From NCBI GenBank assembly GCA_011050235.1, contig DRGC01000018.1, forward strand, positions 28,454-92,453: DNA of 64,000 bases, in the 5' to 3' direction. Position numbers and translations under genes: made by a program. The notes beneath the pieces were generated by a model, which was not told the DNA's origin, did not search any database, and saw only the letters and a program-made list of their open reading frames with translations. This DNA is from Phycisphaerae bacterium (GTDB lineage: Bacteria > Planctomycetota > Phycisphaerae > SM23-33). Position 1 is the stretch's first letter. Each line of letters starts with the position of its first letter. Shown one piece after another: positions 44,791 to 56,500 of the stretch.

Positions 44791-46355
44791 TCGTCCTATA
44801 CGACACAACCCTGCGAGACGGCGCCCAAAGCGAAGGGGTCAACTTCACCGTCCACGACAAGCTGCACATCGCCGAGCTGCTCGATGGGTTTGGCATGACG
44901 ATAATCGAAGGCGGCTGGCCCGGCTCGAACCCCAAGGACATGACGTTCTTCCGGGAGGTCCGAAAGCTCCGCCTCAAGCATGCGAAGATCGCCGCCTTCG
45001 GCAGCACCTGCCGGCCCAACACCACGCCCAGCAAGGACAAAAACATCCGCGCCCTGCTGACGGCCGAGACGCCTGTGGTGACCGTCGTCGGCAAGACCTG
45101 GACGCGGCACGTCGAGCAGGTGCTGCGGACCGACCTGGCCAACAACCTGCGGATCATCCGCAAGAGCCTCGCCTACCTGAAAAGGGCCGGGCGGGAGATT
45201 GTCTTCGACGCCGAGCATTTCTTCGACGGCTATGCGGACAATCCCGATTACGCGCTGGCCGTCATCGACGCCGCCGTCGCCGGGGGTGCGACCACGGTGG
45301 TCCTGTGCGACACGAACGGCGGCACGCTGCCGTGGCGGGTCGACGAGATTGTCCGCACCGTGCGCGAGACGACCGACGTCGCGCTGGGCTGCCACATGCA
45401 CAACGATAACGGCTGCGGCATCGCCAACTCGCTGGCGGCCATGCACGCCGGCTGCAGCCACGTGCAGGGGACGGTCAACGGCATCGGTGAGCGGTGCGGC
45501 AACGCCGACCTGTGCGCCGTCATCGCCAACCTCGAACTCAAGACCGGCCAGCGCGTCCTGCGGAAAGGGGGTCTCAAACACCTGACGGGCCTGTCGCGGC
45601 AGATCAGCGAGATCATCAACATGCCGCACCCGACCCATGCGCCCTTCGTCGGCCGAAGCGCCTTCGCCCACAAGGGCGGCATCCATGTCGCCGCCATCCA
45701 GCGCGACGAGGGCTCCTACGAGCACATCGACCCTGAGCGCGTCGGCAATAGCCGCCGCGTGCTGGTCTCCGAACTGTCGGGGCGCAGCAACCTGCGACAC
45801 AAGCTCGAACAGTTCGGCCTGGCCGGCAGCGACGAGAAACTCATCTCCATGGTGCTCGAGCAGATCAAGGACCTCGAGAGCCGAGGCTTTGCGTTCGAGG
45901 CGGCCGAGGCGTCGGTGGAACTGATGGTCCGGCGCGCCCACAAGGACCACGTGCCGTTTTTCGAACTGATCGACTTCATGGTCGTGGTCGAGCATCGCCA
46001 GGGCCGGGGCCTGCTGGCCGAGGCCAACACCAAGCTCCGCATCGGCGAGAGGACCTTCCACACCGCCTCCGACGGCGTGGGCCCGGTCGACGCGATGGAC
46101 CACGCCCTGCGAAAGGCGCTGGTGGAGACGTATCCCGATGTCGATCATTTTCGCCTGGTCGACTACAAGGTCCGCATCCTCGACAGCGACAAGGCCACCG
46201 AAGCGATCACGCGCGTGCTGATCGAGACCACCGACGGTCATGAGGCCTGGACGACCGTCGGCGCGTCGACAAATATCATCGAAGCCAGTTGGCAGGCTGT
46301 CCGCGACAGCCTTGAATACGGATTACTCCGAGCCGGCGCCCAACCCCACGCCTAG
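44787..46355 (+). CDS. cimA: (R)-citramalate synthase
   Basis: Condenses pyruvate and acetyl-CoA to citramalate, the first step of the threonine-independent isoleucine route. The HMGL-like catalytic domain opens VLYDTTLRDGAQSEGVNF and has the HMHNDNGCGIANS metal motif, GTVNGIGERCGN and RSAFAHKGGIHV. A C-terminal LeuA-type regulatory domain follows (VKALVETYPDVD-like region, DYKVRILD). At 522 aa it matches the CimA length. Start ATG 44787 has AAGGAG six bases upstream and overlaps leuD; the longer frame is an artefact. The absence of leuA from the operon supports citramalate over isopropylmalate synthase. Confidence 0.88.
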   Translation: MIVLYDTTLRDGAQSEGVNFTVHDKLHIAELLDGFGMTIIEGGWPGSNPKDMTFFREVRKLRLKHAKIAAFGSTCRPNTTPSKDKNIRALLTAETPVVTVVGKTWTRHVEQVLRTDLANNLRIIRKSLAYLKRAGREIVFDAEHFFDGYADNPDYALAVIDAAVAGGATTVVLCDTNGGTLPWRVDEIVRTVRETTDVALGCHMHNDNGCGIANSLAAMHAGCSHVQGTVNGIGERCGNADLCAVIANLELKTGQRVLRKGGLKHLTGLSRQISEIINMPHPTHAPFVGRSAFAHKGGIHVAAIQRDEGSYEHIDPERVGNSRRVLVSELSGRSNLRHKLEQFGLAGSDEKLISMVLEQIKDLESRGFAFEAAEASVELMVRRAHKDHVPFFELIDFMVVVEHRQGRGLLAEANTKLRIGERTFHTASDGVGPVDAMDHALRKALVETYPDVDHFRLVDYKVRILDSDKATEAITRVLIETTDGHEAWTTVGASTNIIEASWQAVRDSLEYGLLRAGAQPHA

Positions 46356-46397
46356 CCGGCGGGGCCCACGCGCCACACTCGGCGGAGCGAGCAAGCG

Positions 46398-47477
46398 ATG
46401 GAAGCCAAAATCGTCCTATTGCCCGGCGACGGCGTCGGCCCGGAAGTCACCGCGGAAGCGACGAAGATCCTCCGAACCGTCGCCGACGCGTTCGGCCACA
46501 CGCTGACGTTCACCGAGGCCCTGCTCGGCGGGATCGCGATCGATCAGACCGGCATCCCCCTGCCCGACGAAACGCTCGCGCTGTGCAAAGCGTCCGACGC
46601 CGTTATCCTGGGGGCCGTCGGCGGGCCCAAGTGGGACGACCCCAACGCGCCCGTCCGGCCCGAGCAGGGCCTGCTGGGAATCCGCAAGGAATTGGGCCTC
46701 TACGCCAACCTTCGGCCCGTTAGCGTTCGCACCGCCCTGGCCGAGGCGACCCCACTGAAGACCCACCTGGTCGCCGACGTCGACATGCTGGTGGTGCGCG
46801 AACTGACCGGTGGGATTTACTTCGGCAAGCGCGACCGCGGCCAGGATGACGCCGGCGAGTTCGCCTACGACACGATGTACTACACCGCCGCCGAGATCGA
46901 GCGGATCGTTCGCATCGCGGCCGTCGCCGCACGCAGCCGGCGAAAGACTCTCACCTCCGTCGATAAGGCCAACGTGCTGGGGGTGTCGCGCCTCTGGCGC
47001 GCGACGACCGAACGCGTGATGGCCGAGGAGTTCCCCGACGTCGAGCTGGAGAACATCCTTGTCGATGCGGCGGCGATGTACCTGATCCAACAGCCCGCCC
47101 GGTTCGACGTGATCGTCACCGGAAACATGTTCGGCGACATCCTGACCGACGAGGCGTCGGTGCTGGCCGGGTCGATGGGGCTGCTGCCGTCGGCGTCGCT
47201 GGGCGACGACGGGCCGGGGTTGTTCGAGCCGATCCATGGCTCGGCCCCCGACATCGCGGGCAAGGGAATCGCCAACCCGATCGGCATGATCCTCAGCGCG
47301 GCGATGCTGTGTCGCTATTCGCTGAATCTCGAGGCCGAGGCCGCCGCAATCGAACGCGGCGTCGATGCCGTCATCGACGCCGGCGCGCGGACGGCGGACC
47401 TGGCCAATGACACATCCCAGGCCCTTTCGACCGCCGAGATGGGCGACCGCATCGCTGCGGCCATCCGATCCGCGTAG
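46398..47477 (+). CDS. leuB: 3-isopropylmalate / 3-methylmalate dehydrogenase
   Basis: NAD-dependent oxidative decarboxylase of the isocitrate/isopropylmalate family, 359 aa. Opening is [17 protein letters not shown]; the catalytic LRPVS, TGGIYFG and the metal/NAD block [17 protein letters not shown] are present. In this operon it would convert 3-methylmalate to 2-oxobutyrate for IlvB, and may also act in leucine synthesis. It is the last gene of the operon and is convergent with the PAPS synthase gene 12 bases away, so readthrough is possible. Confidence 0.93.
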   Translation: MEAKIVLLPGDGVGPEVTAEATKILRTVADAFGHTLTFTEALLGGIAIDQTGIPLPDETLALCKASDAVILGAVGGPKWDDPNAPVRPEQGLLGIRKELGLYANLRPVSVRTALAEATPLKTHLVADVDMLVVRELTGGIYFGKRDRGQDDAGEFAYDTMYYTAAEIERIVRIAAVAARSRRKTLTSVDKANVLGVSRLWRATTERVMAEEFPDVELENILVDAAAMYLIQQPARFDVIVTGNMFGDILTDEASVLAGSMGLLPSASLGDDGPGLFEPIHGSAPDIAGKGIANPIGMILSAAMLCRYSLNLEAEAAAIERGVDAVIDAGARTADLANDTSQALSTAEMGDRIAAAIRSA

Positions 47478-47489
47478 GACCCGCTCACC

Positions 47490-49226
47490 CTAGGCGTGTC
47501 CCTCCGGCGCCGGGGCGATGTAGCCCTCCTTCTCCAGGTGCAGCAGAATCTGCTGGACCGCTTCCTGCGACGACTGAGCGACGGTATCGAACGCCATCTC
47601 CGCGTCCGTGGGCTCTTCGTACGGGTCGCTGATGCCGGTGAACTCCTTGATGATGCCGGCCCGCGCCTTGGCATACAGGCCCTTGCGGTCGCGCTGCTCG
47701 CAGACGTCCACCGGGGTCGACACGTGCACCAGAACGAACCCGCCGACCAAGCCGATCATCTGACGGACTTCCTTGCGGATGTTATCGTATGGCGCGATCG
47801 GCGCACAGACGGCGATGCCGCGGTTCTTCGTGATCTCCGAAGCGACCCACCCGATGCGGCGGATGTTGATGTCTCGGTGTTCCTTGGAGAAACCCAGCTC
47901 GGACGACAGATGCGTTCGGACCAGATCGCCATCCAGCAGCGTGACCGGCCGGCCGCCGATCTCAAGCAGCTTGACCAGCAGGATGTTGGCCAGGGTGCTC
48001 TTGCCGCTGCTGGGCAGGCCGGTGAAGAAGACCGTAAAGCCCTGCCCGCTTCGCGGCGGATGCGTGCGGCGGAGTTCCTCGATGACCTCCGGAAAACTGA
48101 ACCAGGTGGGAATCTCGCGCCCCTCAGCCAAACGCTCGCGGAGTTCCGTACCGGATAACGACTTGGTCTCGGTGCCTTCGGGCACTTCGTCGATCGGCAT
48201 GTAATCGTCCTTGTCCGGCGCGTAGACCATCATCTTGAACGGCACCATCGTCATGCCGATTTCATCCTGGTGGGTCTGCAGGAGTTCCTGGGCGTCATAC
48301 GGGCCGTAGAACGGCTTGCCCTTGGAATCGCTGCCCGGCCCGGCGTGGTCGCGCCCGACGATCAGGTGGGTGCATCCGTAGTTGCGGCGAATGATGGCGT
48401 GCCAGACCGCCTCGCGAGGCCCACCCATCCGCATCGCCAGCGGCAGCAGGCTCAGCATGACGGTATGGTGCGGGTAGTGCTTCAGCAGCGACTGATAGCA
48501 CCGCACACGGGTATAGTGATCGACGTCGCCGGGCTTGGTCATGCCGACGACCGGGTGAATCAGCAGGTTGGCTTCCAGCTCGCGCGCCGCCCGGAACGTC
48601 AGCTCCTGGTGGGCTCGGTGCATCGGGTTGCGCGTCTGGAAGGCCACCACCTGCCTCCAGCCGAGCGAGGCAAACCGCTCACGAAGCTGGGCGGGGGTCG
48701 TGCGGATCTCGGGGAAGTCGTAGTGGTGCGGGCGTTCCACGCCTTCAATCGCGCCACCGACATAGACGGGGTTGCTGCTATTCAGCAGGTACGCCACCGC
48801 GGGATGCTCGGGGTTGTCGGTGCCGAACACCTGCTTGGCCTCGGCCTTCAGGTCCGGCTTCCAGACATCTGCGACGGTCAGGACCGCCAGCATGATGCCT
48901 TCCGGCGTCCGCAGGGCCAGCTTCCCACCGGCTTCCAGGCCCTCGGAGGCCTCTTGGGGGATGTCCAGCGTGATGGGCATCGGCCAGAGCGTGCCGTCCG
49001 CCAGACGCATGTCCTTGCAGACGCCTTCGTAATCGGCCTTGGTCATGAACCCGCGCAGAGGCGAAAAGCCCCCCACCATCAGTAGTTCCAGGTCGCACAT
49101 CTGTCGCGGGGTCAACACCCACGACGGCCAATCACGGGACTGTTCTTTGAGCTCTGCGGCGCGCTCCGGGCTGACCAATAGGTCCACCAACTCGTCGCCG
49201 TAGGGCGTGTTCAAATGTGCCGGCAT
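47490..49226 (-). CDS. Bifunctional PAPS synthase: ATP sulfurylase-APS kinase
   Basis: Makes PAPS in two steps. Residues 1 to about 385 are ATP sulfurylase (QTRNPMHRAHQ, GRDHAGPG), and from about 395 comes APS kinase with a P-loop GLPSSGKST and DGDLVRTHLSSELGFS. Total 578 aa. The ATG at 49224-49226 has AGGAAGGA upstream; the frame extends 62 codons further without family resemblance. The order is the one used by several bacterial sat-cysC fusions. PAPS can serve the sulfotransferase at 7700. A TATAAT box lies at 49354-49359 in the upstream gap. Confidence 0.92.
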   Translation of the reverse strand: MPAHLNTPYGDELVDLLVSPERAAELKEQSRDWPSWVLTPRQMCDLELLMVGGFSPLRGFMTKADYEGVCKDMRLADGTLWPMPITLDIPQEASEGLEAGGKLALRTPEGIMLAVLTVADVWKPDLKAEAKQVFGTDNPEHPAVAYLLNSSNPVYVGGAIEGVERPHHYDFPEIRTTPAQLRERFASLGWRQVVAFQTRNPMHRAHQELTFRAARELEANLLIHPVVGMTKPGDVDHYTRVRCYQSLLKHYPHHTVMLSLLPLAMRMGGPREAVWHAIIRRNYGCTHLIVGRDHAGPGSDSKGKPFYGPYDAQELLQTHQDEIGMTMVPFKMMVYAPDKDDYMPIDEVPEGTETKSLSGTELRERLAEGREIPTWFSFPEVIEELRRTHPPRSGQGFTVFFTGLPSSGKSTLANILLVKLLEIGGRPVTLLDGDLVRTHLSSELGFSKEHRDINIRRIGWVASEITKNRGIAVCAPIAPYDNIRKEVRQMIGLVGGFVLVHVSTPVDVCEQRDRKGLYAKARAGIIKEFTGISDPYEEPTDAEMAFDTVAQSSQEAVQQILLHLEKEGYIAPAPEGHA

Positions 49227-49593
49227 TGCCAAAATCCTTCCTATAGGTGTCTTGAAAACGGGCTTAGCTTGGGGCAATAGAGCGACAACCACTGCTGTGT
49301 TTGTCAACCATATCGACCGTACCGAACTCGCCCTGACGCCTGCTGTGACAGCGATTATAACCTCTCGCCCACCAGCCTGCTGCATCCGGGTCGTCAGGGC
49401 CCCTATCATCATGACTTCAGGCTAGCGGTCTGTCAACAACTTAATCCCCAGTATCTTGAGCGATTCAATGGGGATTTGGCTGTGGATCGGACTTCATCGC
49501 CGCAAGCCAGACCATTGCTCCACACAATGCCGCCTGCGACCATGTCTTCGGCGACAAGGCCGGCTCGATCTTCGCCAAGAAGGAGCACGTCAT
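49227..49593. other. Divergent gap between PAPS synthase and acetolactate decarboxylase
   Basis: Besides the -10 box at 49354-49359 and the 45-codon remnant frame at 49460-49597, I see nothing in this 367-base stretch. Sequence 5' of 49460 shows no conserved frame. Confidence 0.4.
49354..49359 (-). promoter_or_regulatory. -10 box for the PAPS synthase gene
   Basis: A TATAAT on the minus strand in the divergent gap; the matching -35 region is poor. It gives a leader of about 120 bases before 49226. Confidence 0.35.
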
Positions 49594-49597
49594 ATGA
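49460..49597 (+). pseudogene. Start-less 45-codon remnant overlapping the next gene
   Basis: After a TGA at 49457-49459 a frame reads GFGCGSDFIAASQTIAPHNA and ends FAKKEHVI before the TGA at 49595-49597. It has no ATG, GTG or TTG. Its composition looks protein-like, and its stop overlaps the next start as ATGA. It may be the 3' end of a lost gene; I could not name a family. Confidence 0.3.
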
Positions 49598-50418
49598 GGG
49601 CTCTTATCGCCCCCATCGCTGCCGCGCTGATGATCGCCGGCTGTTCGCCAGGGCCCGCCGATCCCGAGACGTTGTACCAAACTTCCACGATCACCGCCTT
49701 GATGGCCGGCGCCTACGATGGCCGGACGAGGTGCGGCCAGCTCACCGCACGCGGCGATTTTGGCTTGGGGACGTTCAACGCCCTCGACGGCGAGATGGTC
49801 GTTCTCGACGGGGTAGTCTATCAGGTCCGCGTCGACGACCGGGTCAGCCGCGCCGGTGACGCGATGCGAACGCCCTTCGCCGTCGTGACGTTCTTCGATG
49901 CCGACGCCATCTCAACGGTAGTCGGCCCGATTGCGCTGGCCCAGCTCAGATCCCAGGTCGACTCCCTGCTGGCCAAGCCCAACCTGCCCTACGCCGTGCG
50001 GATCGACGGCCTCTTCAAGCGTGTCACAGTCCGCAGCGTGCCTCGCCAGAACCGGCCTTACCCCGAACTGGCTGAGGTCGTCAAAGATCAGGCCATCTTT
50101 GAACTTCACGACGTTCGCGGCACGGTCATCGGGTTCGCGTTGCCCCAGGCGCTTGGGGCTCTCAACGTCGCGGGACATCATTGGCACTTCCTAACGGCCG
50201 ACCGGAATGCGGGCGGCCATGTGTTGGACTTGGTCGCCGACAAGGTGACCATCTGTATTGACGACTGTGACAGCCTTTACGTCGCCTTCGCCGCCGCCGG
50301 TAAGTTAACGCGCGCCGATTTGACGCCCCCGGATCCCGACGTGCTGCACCGCATCGAGAACCAGCCGATGTGCCGACCGACACATCCGACCTTGCCATTT
50401 GCGGGAAATTGTGCATAA
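49594..50418 (+). CDS. budA: Lipoprotein acetolactate decarboxylase
   Basis: Converts 2-acetolactate to acetoin. The body matches the family: TLYQTSTITALMAGAYDG, GLGTFNALDGEMVVLDG and the zinc-site block HWHFLTADRNAGGHVLD, where three His residues would bind the metal. Unusual for this enzyme is a lipoprotein signal peptide (IAAALMIAGCSPG, lipobox Cys near residue 16), which puts it outside the cytoplasm. The ATG at 49594 has AAGGAG eight bases upstream. It sits near the ilvB operon that makes acetolactate, but faces a separate compartment. Length 274 aa is normal. Confidence 0.85.
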   Translation: MRALIAPIAAALMIAGCSPGPADPETLYQTSTITALMAGAYDGRTRCGQLTARGDFGLGTFNALDGEMVVLDGVVYQVRVDDRVSRAGDAMRTPFAVVTFFDADAISTVVGPIALAQLRSQVDSLLAKPNLPYAVRIDGLFKRVTVRSVPRQNRPYPELAEVVKDQAIFELHDVRGTVIGFALPQALGALNVAGHHWHFLTADRNAGGHVLDLVADKVTICIDDCDSLYVAFAAAGKLTRADLTPPDPDVLHRIENQPMCRPTHPTLPFAGNCA

Positions 50419-50514
50419 TACACCTTACACGTGCATGATCCCAAGGCGCCCTGGAGGGAGGCGGGAGGTGTGCGTTGTGGCGGGATAGCTGCCGAACGCG
50501 CGATGAGGTGAGGT

Positions 50515-53500
50515 ATGACGCAGTGGAGCGTGTTTGAACCCCTCGAGCCCCGCCTGCTCCTGGACGGCCAACCGGCCAGTGTCGTCCACAGCCAACTCTT
50601 CGCCGATGCCGACCTGATTCGCCTGCATTACGAGATGCCGGCCCTGGAGGTCACGCCTTGGCGAGCGACCGAGACCGACGACCTGCAGACCCGCGCGACG
50701 CTGGGCGACTCGCCGCTTCTGGGGGACGTTGGCCAGCCCATCCTGCCGACCGTGCCCACACAGATCGTCCTGCCGTTTGGTTATCAGTTGGCCGATCTGA
50801 CCGTCGTGACCGGCCAACTGATCACGTTGGACGGCGTCTATAACCTGGCGGTCGGCAGTGAGCCGATCCTGATCGAGCCCGACGGCGACCTGGCCTCGCC
50901 GCTCTTGCCGGTGGCGCCGGCGGCATACGAGCCGAGGCCGTTGGTCGACATCCTCGGCGTTCAGCGCCGTCGCGGCGTCAATATTCTGACGATCAATCTC
51001 AACCCCGTCGAATACTCCGCCGACAGCGGCGTGCTGGCCTACTACGACTCGCTGACGCTGGACGTGAGGTTGGCCCCCGCCGCCGCGCTGCCCGAGGCCG
51101 ATTTCGTTCGCTATCGACCCGATAACATTCGCCCCCTGGCCGACCAGGTCGACAACCCCGGCGCCCTGGACAGTTATGTCGCCGCGACGGCCGCCCCGCT
51201 CGGGCCGGTGGGCCTGACCGACCCGGCCGAGACGTTCGATTACGTCATCATCACCAGCGAAGCGATCGCCAACGCGACGGCCGACTATACGCTGGTCGAC
51301 TTCGTCGCCCACAAGCAGGCGATGGGCCTCACGCCTACGATCGTTACCGTCGAGGATATCTACGGCGCCTACAGCGGCGTCGATCAGCCCGAGCAGATCC
51401 GCAACTTCATCCGCGACGCCTACAACAACTGGCAGACGGACTACGTCCTGCTTGCCGGCGACGTGGATGTCGTGCCCATCCGAAAGCTGTACATCAAGCA
51501 TCCCTACTGGGATGCCGACGACAAACAGAACCTCATCCCATCGGACATGTACTACCAGTGTCTCGACGGCACGTACAATGATGACGGCGACAACTTTTGG
51601 GGCGAGGCCACCGACGGGATCGGCGGCATGGAGATCGACTTCCTGGCGGAGGTCTATGTCGGCCGGGCGTCCGCCGAAAACGCCGAGGAAATGGCCAACT
51701 GGGTCTACAAGACCATCACCCAGGAGACCGACATCGCCAGCGAGCACCGCTGGCGAGCGGCGTTTGTCGGCGAATGGATGGGCCACACCGGCGTCGGCAA
51801 CTGGGCCAAGTACAAGATGGAGGAACTCCGCCTCGGCGCCGACACACACGGGTACACGACGGCCGGCTTCGCAGACGACCCCCGGTGGATCAGCGAGTAT
51901 CCCGACGACACGCTTTACGCGCGCGACTACAACACCGCCGACGAGATCGACTCGATCGATCGCGTGCGCTTGCCTCAGTACGAAATCATCGACTTGATGA
52001 ACAGCAACACCTACAGCGTCATCAACCACGCCGGCCACGCCGTCGCCGCGCGACTGATGAGGCTTGTCCGAAGCGACGTGGTCGCGCTGACAAATGACAA
52101 CTTCTTCTTCATCTACTCCGGCTCGTGCAAGCCGGGCAAGCTGACCCACGATGCCATTGTCGAGGATTTCACCACCTCCACGCGTCATGCAGCCTACGCG
52201 GCCGTGCTCAACACCAGCTTCGGCTGGAGCTACCACGACGACACGACCCAGGGGCCCTCCCAGCACCTCGACCGCGAGTTCTGGGATGCGCTGTTCGGTG
52301 AGGGTATCACACAGTTGGGCGCCATGAACGCCGACAGCCACGAGGACAGCCTGGCCTACACGGGCTTGTTCGCTTTTCGCTGGGTGATCTTCTCGACGAC
52401 GCTGTTCGGCGACCCGGCGCTGTCGATGACGTCCGACGCCCTGGTGCTGGGGGCGTATAACCAGGCGGTCCTCGCCTACGCCGACCAGCCGTTCGAGCTG
52501 GACCTGGTGGGTCGAAACGGCTCGGGGCCTTACACGTGGGCGCTCACCGGCGGCGCCCTGCCCGACGGGCTGGCGTTGGACCCAGCCACCGGCCGGGTCA
52601 GCGGGACACCGACGATTGCGGGTGATTACGACTTCTCCGTCGAACTGACCGACGCCACCGGGGCCGCCGCTATGGCCGCCTACACCCTTTCGGTCGCTGC
52701 GCCGCTTCAGATCGTCACGTCGGCCCTGCCGGCGGCGACCATCGACGCCGCCTACAACGTCGCGCTGGCCGGGGTAGGCGGGACGGGCCCCTACACGTGG
52801 CGTTACGTCGCGAGTTCTCTGCCGGACGGGTTGGACCTCGACGCCGCCGGCGCGCTGACGGGCACGCCGACGGAATCGGGCCAATGGACCATTCTCGCCG
52901 AGGTACGCGATGCGGGCGCGGCCCAGCAGGTCGACCGCCGCGAATTGACACTGGACGTGCTCGCTCCGCCGCCCGCGATTTCCGGACAGGTGTTTGATGA
53001 CACGAATGCCAACGGCGCGCGCGACGTCGGCGAGGTCGGCCTGGACGGGTGGACCGTCCAGTTGATCGACCGCTCGAGCGGCGAGATCATCTCCGAGACC
53101 ACCACCGCCAGTGATGACCTCGACCATAGCGGCGCAATCAATCCGCAGACCGAGACGGGCCTGTACGATTTCAACGGGTTCCAGCCGGGCCGCGTCGACG
53201 TGCGTTTACTCCCTCCGGCAGGTTGGACGTCCACGACCCCGCTGGCCGAGACGCGCGTCTTCGCTTTGCGGGGCCAGGGCGCGGAACTGTGGATCGACGA
53301 GATCGACCCCGACAACGGCGCCACCGTGAGCAGCTTCGGGGTAGCCGCACCGACCGCGTTTGTCGCCTTTCAGGGCCTGGCCGTCGGGCCAAACCGGTTG
53401 TACCTGATCGACAACGGCGATCTGACCGCGCAGGCGACGATCTTGGAAATCGATATGAACACCGGCGAGGTGCTCGATGTCGACACGGTCAACGCCCCGA

Positions 53501-56500
53501 TCTCTCCGCCGGCGGTGCTGATGGGCATGGGCTACTTCGGCGGTCGACTGTACATCCAGTTCACACCGACCGAGGTGGTTGTCTGGGATCCGAACACCGA
53601 TGCCATCGTGGACACGATGACCATCGACGTCAACATCATGGGCGGCTGGACGGGCGCAGAGGATCTGGGCCTGCTGCTGGCTGGGACAAACGCCGGTGAG
53701 ATCGTCGCCATCGACCCGGCCACCGGCGCCGTCACGGGCATCCATCCGACGGGTCTGGGGACACTGATCGGCGGGTTGGCGTATCGCGACGGCGAACTTC
53801 TGGCGGCGCCGCTGGCCGACTTGGCCCACACGGTCTATCGTATCGACCCGGCCACTGGGGCGGTCCTCGGTTCGTTTACGCTGGACGGTAACGGGAACAT
53901 AGCGGGCCTGGCCGGCGACGTTGTGCATCGGCTGGGTAGTCTGCTGCGGTACGAGCTGACGTGGGAGGACGTGGTCACCGGCGCTGATTTCGGCGTGATC
54001 GTCAGCGCCTCGGCGACGGGACAGGTGTTCTACGACGCCGACAACGACGGCCTTGGTGATGTGGACGAGGCCGGGCTCAGCGGCGTGACCGTCAAACTGC
54101 TCGACACGACCACCGGCGAGTTGGTCGCAACGACGACCAGCGCCGAGATGGACCTCGACGGTGACGGGGCGATCGACCCCGCCGCCGAGCGAGGCGTGTA
54201 CCGTTTCGACGGCCTGCTGCCGGGCGCTTACGACGTCATCGTCTCACCCGGGGCCGGCCAGACACAGACAACCCCCAGCGGCGCAGGCGCCCACGCCATC
54301 GTCCTGGCCCCCGGGGACGCAGCTGCAGGGCTGGAGTTTGGCATCTATGGCGGGGCGGGGATGTCCTCAGCTAGCGGCCAGGTGTTCGGCGATGTCAACA
54401 TCGACGGCAGCCGAGATGCCGGCGAGGCCGGTATCGATGGGCGAACGGTCGAGTTGGTGGACACCACCACCGGGCACGTCGTCGCATCGGCCGTGACGGC
54501 CAGTGTCGACCTCGACGGCAGCGGCGCCATCGACGCGGCGACCGAATCCGGCCTGTTCAACATCACACACGTTGCCCCCGGCGTTTATCAGCTGCGCCTG
54601 GGCGACGCGGCGCCGTGGACGCTGACCGACCCGGCCGGGCCGATACAACTGACCGTCACTGGCGACGAGGTCTTCGAGGGCCTGGCGTTCGGCGCCGCCA
54701 AGTTGAACGTGATTTCCGGCCAGGTGTTCGAGGACCCCGACGGGAGCGGCGTCCGAGGCGCCGGCGAGATCGGCCTGGACGGGCGAACGGTCGAACTGGT
54801 CGATGCCGCCACGGGCTTGATGGTCGCCACAGCCACGGCCTGGTTTGCCGACCTCAACGGCGACAACTGGATCGACCCCACCAGCGAGCGCGGGCTGTAC
54901 ACGTTCATGGTCACGCCCGGCGATTACGAGGTCCGCCAGGTGTTGCCCGACACGTGGCTGCAGTCGACGCCGGCCGACGCGGTATACGCACTCTCGCTGG
55001 CCTACGGCGATGCGGCCACGGGGCTACACTTTGGCAGCGCCCTTCCCTGTTGGATCATGGGCCAGGTCTATGCAGACCGCGACGGCGACGGCGTGTTCTG
55101 GTACCACGAGTACGGCCTGGATGGAATCACGATCGAACTGGTCAACAACGCCACCGGCCAGGTCGTCGCATCGGCCGTGACGGCCAGCGAGGACCAAGAC
55201 GACAACGGCGTCATTGATCCGCTCTATGAATCGGGCTGGTACACGCTGGCGAATTTGCTGCCTGGCGATTACAGCGCGCGGGCCGTTCTTCCGGATGGCT
55301 GGTGGGCGAATACCCCCCAGGTCAGCGTGGCGCCGAAGGGGTTCGATTGGGTCAGGGACATCGACCTCGGCATATCGGCCCCGGTCCGAATCGCGGGGCA
55401 GCTATTCGATGACGCCGACGCCGACGGACAACGCGACGCAGGCGAGCTTGGCCTCAACGGCCGACTTGTCGAGTTGATCGACCCGGACACCGGTGACGTG
55501 CTGGCTGTGGCTGTCACCGGCGATGTCGACACCGACGGTGACGGCGTGATCGACCCGGTCACCGAGCGAGGCCAATACGAATTCACCGACCTGGCCGCCC
55601 ACGAGTACGAAGTCCGGCAAGTCGTTCCCTTCGGGTGGCAGGAGACCGCCCCACTGAACACGTCACGCTTGTTCACCCTCACGGGCCTTGGCACGACGAC
55701 ACCCATCATCTCCGAAGTCGATCCGATCTCGGGGGTCCTGCGCAACTTCTTCTCCGCGCCGGGCCCGACCGAACTGCTGATCTTCCAGGGCCTGGCTGTC
55801 GGGTCGGACGTGCTGTACTACGTCGACTCGACCGGACCCGCAAGTGATGCCAACCTTTACGCGCTCAACGCCAATACGGGCGAGGTGATTTTCACCGACA
55901 CGATCACCGCCGCGACCGGCGCCAATGTGGTCGGGGCCGCCTACCTCGATGCGGACCTCTATCTGCAATATCAGTCCAACGAGATCGTCGTATGGTCCGT
56001 GTCCGGCGGCTATATCGAGGATCGGTTCATGTTGGACCGCGCCGTCACCGCCCTGACGGCCAACGACGCCGCCGGCGTGCTGTACGGCATCGCCGAGGGC
56101 AACGCCATCGTTATCATCGACCCGACGGTCGGCGCGATCGTCGAGACAATCCCCCTGAGCGAGGAGATCGCCTACGTCGGCGGGCTGGCGTTCGTCAACG
56201 GCGAGTTGCTGGTATCGCCTCACATCGACGCAAAGAACATCGTCTACCGGGTCGACCCGGCCACCGGCGAGGTGCTCGGCTCGTTCCCGCTGCTGGACGG
56301 CCCGACGGTGGGGCTGGGCGGCGATGGGTCGCGCTACACACACCCGGACATATACCGCTTCGATCTGTTCTGGGGCGACGACGCCTTCGGTCAGGACTTC
56401 GGCAGCTACGCGCTGGGCGTTCTTGCCGGCGACACGAACGGTGACGACGTGATCGATGCCGAGGACATCGACGTGCTGTTTGCGAACTTCGGCGACGACC

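Noticed and set aside
50425..53127. Long minus-strand open frame of about 900 codons
   Set aside because: It lies antisense to the start of the giant LEPR-XLL gene, has a composition typical of GC-rich shadows and no recognisable family; the plus-strand protein has clear domains.
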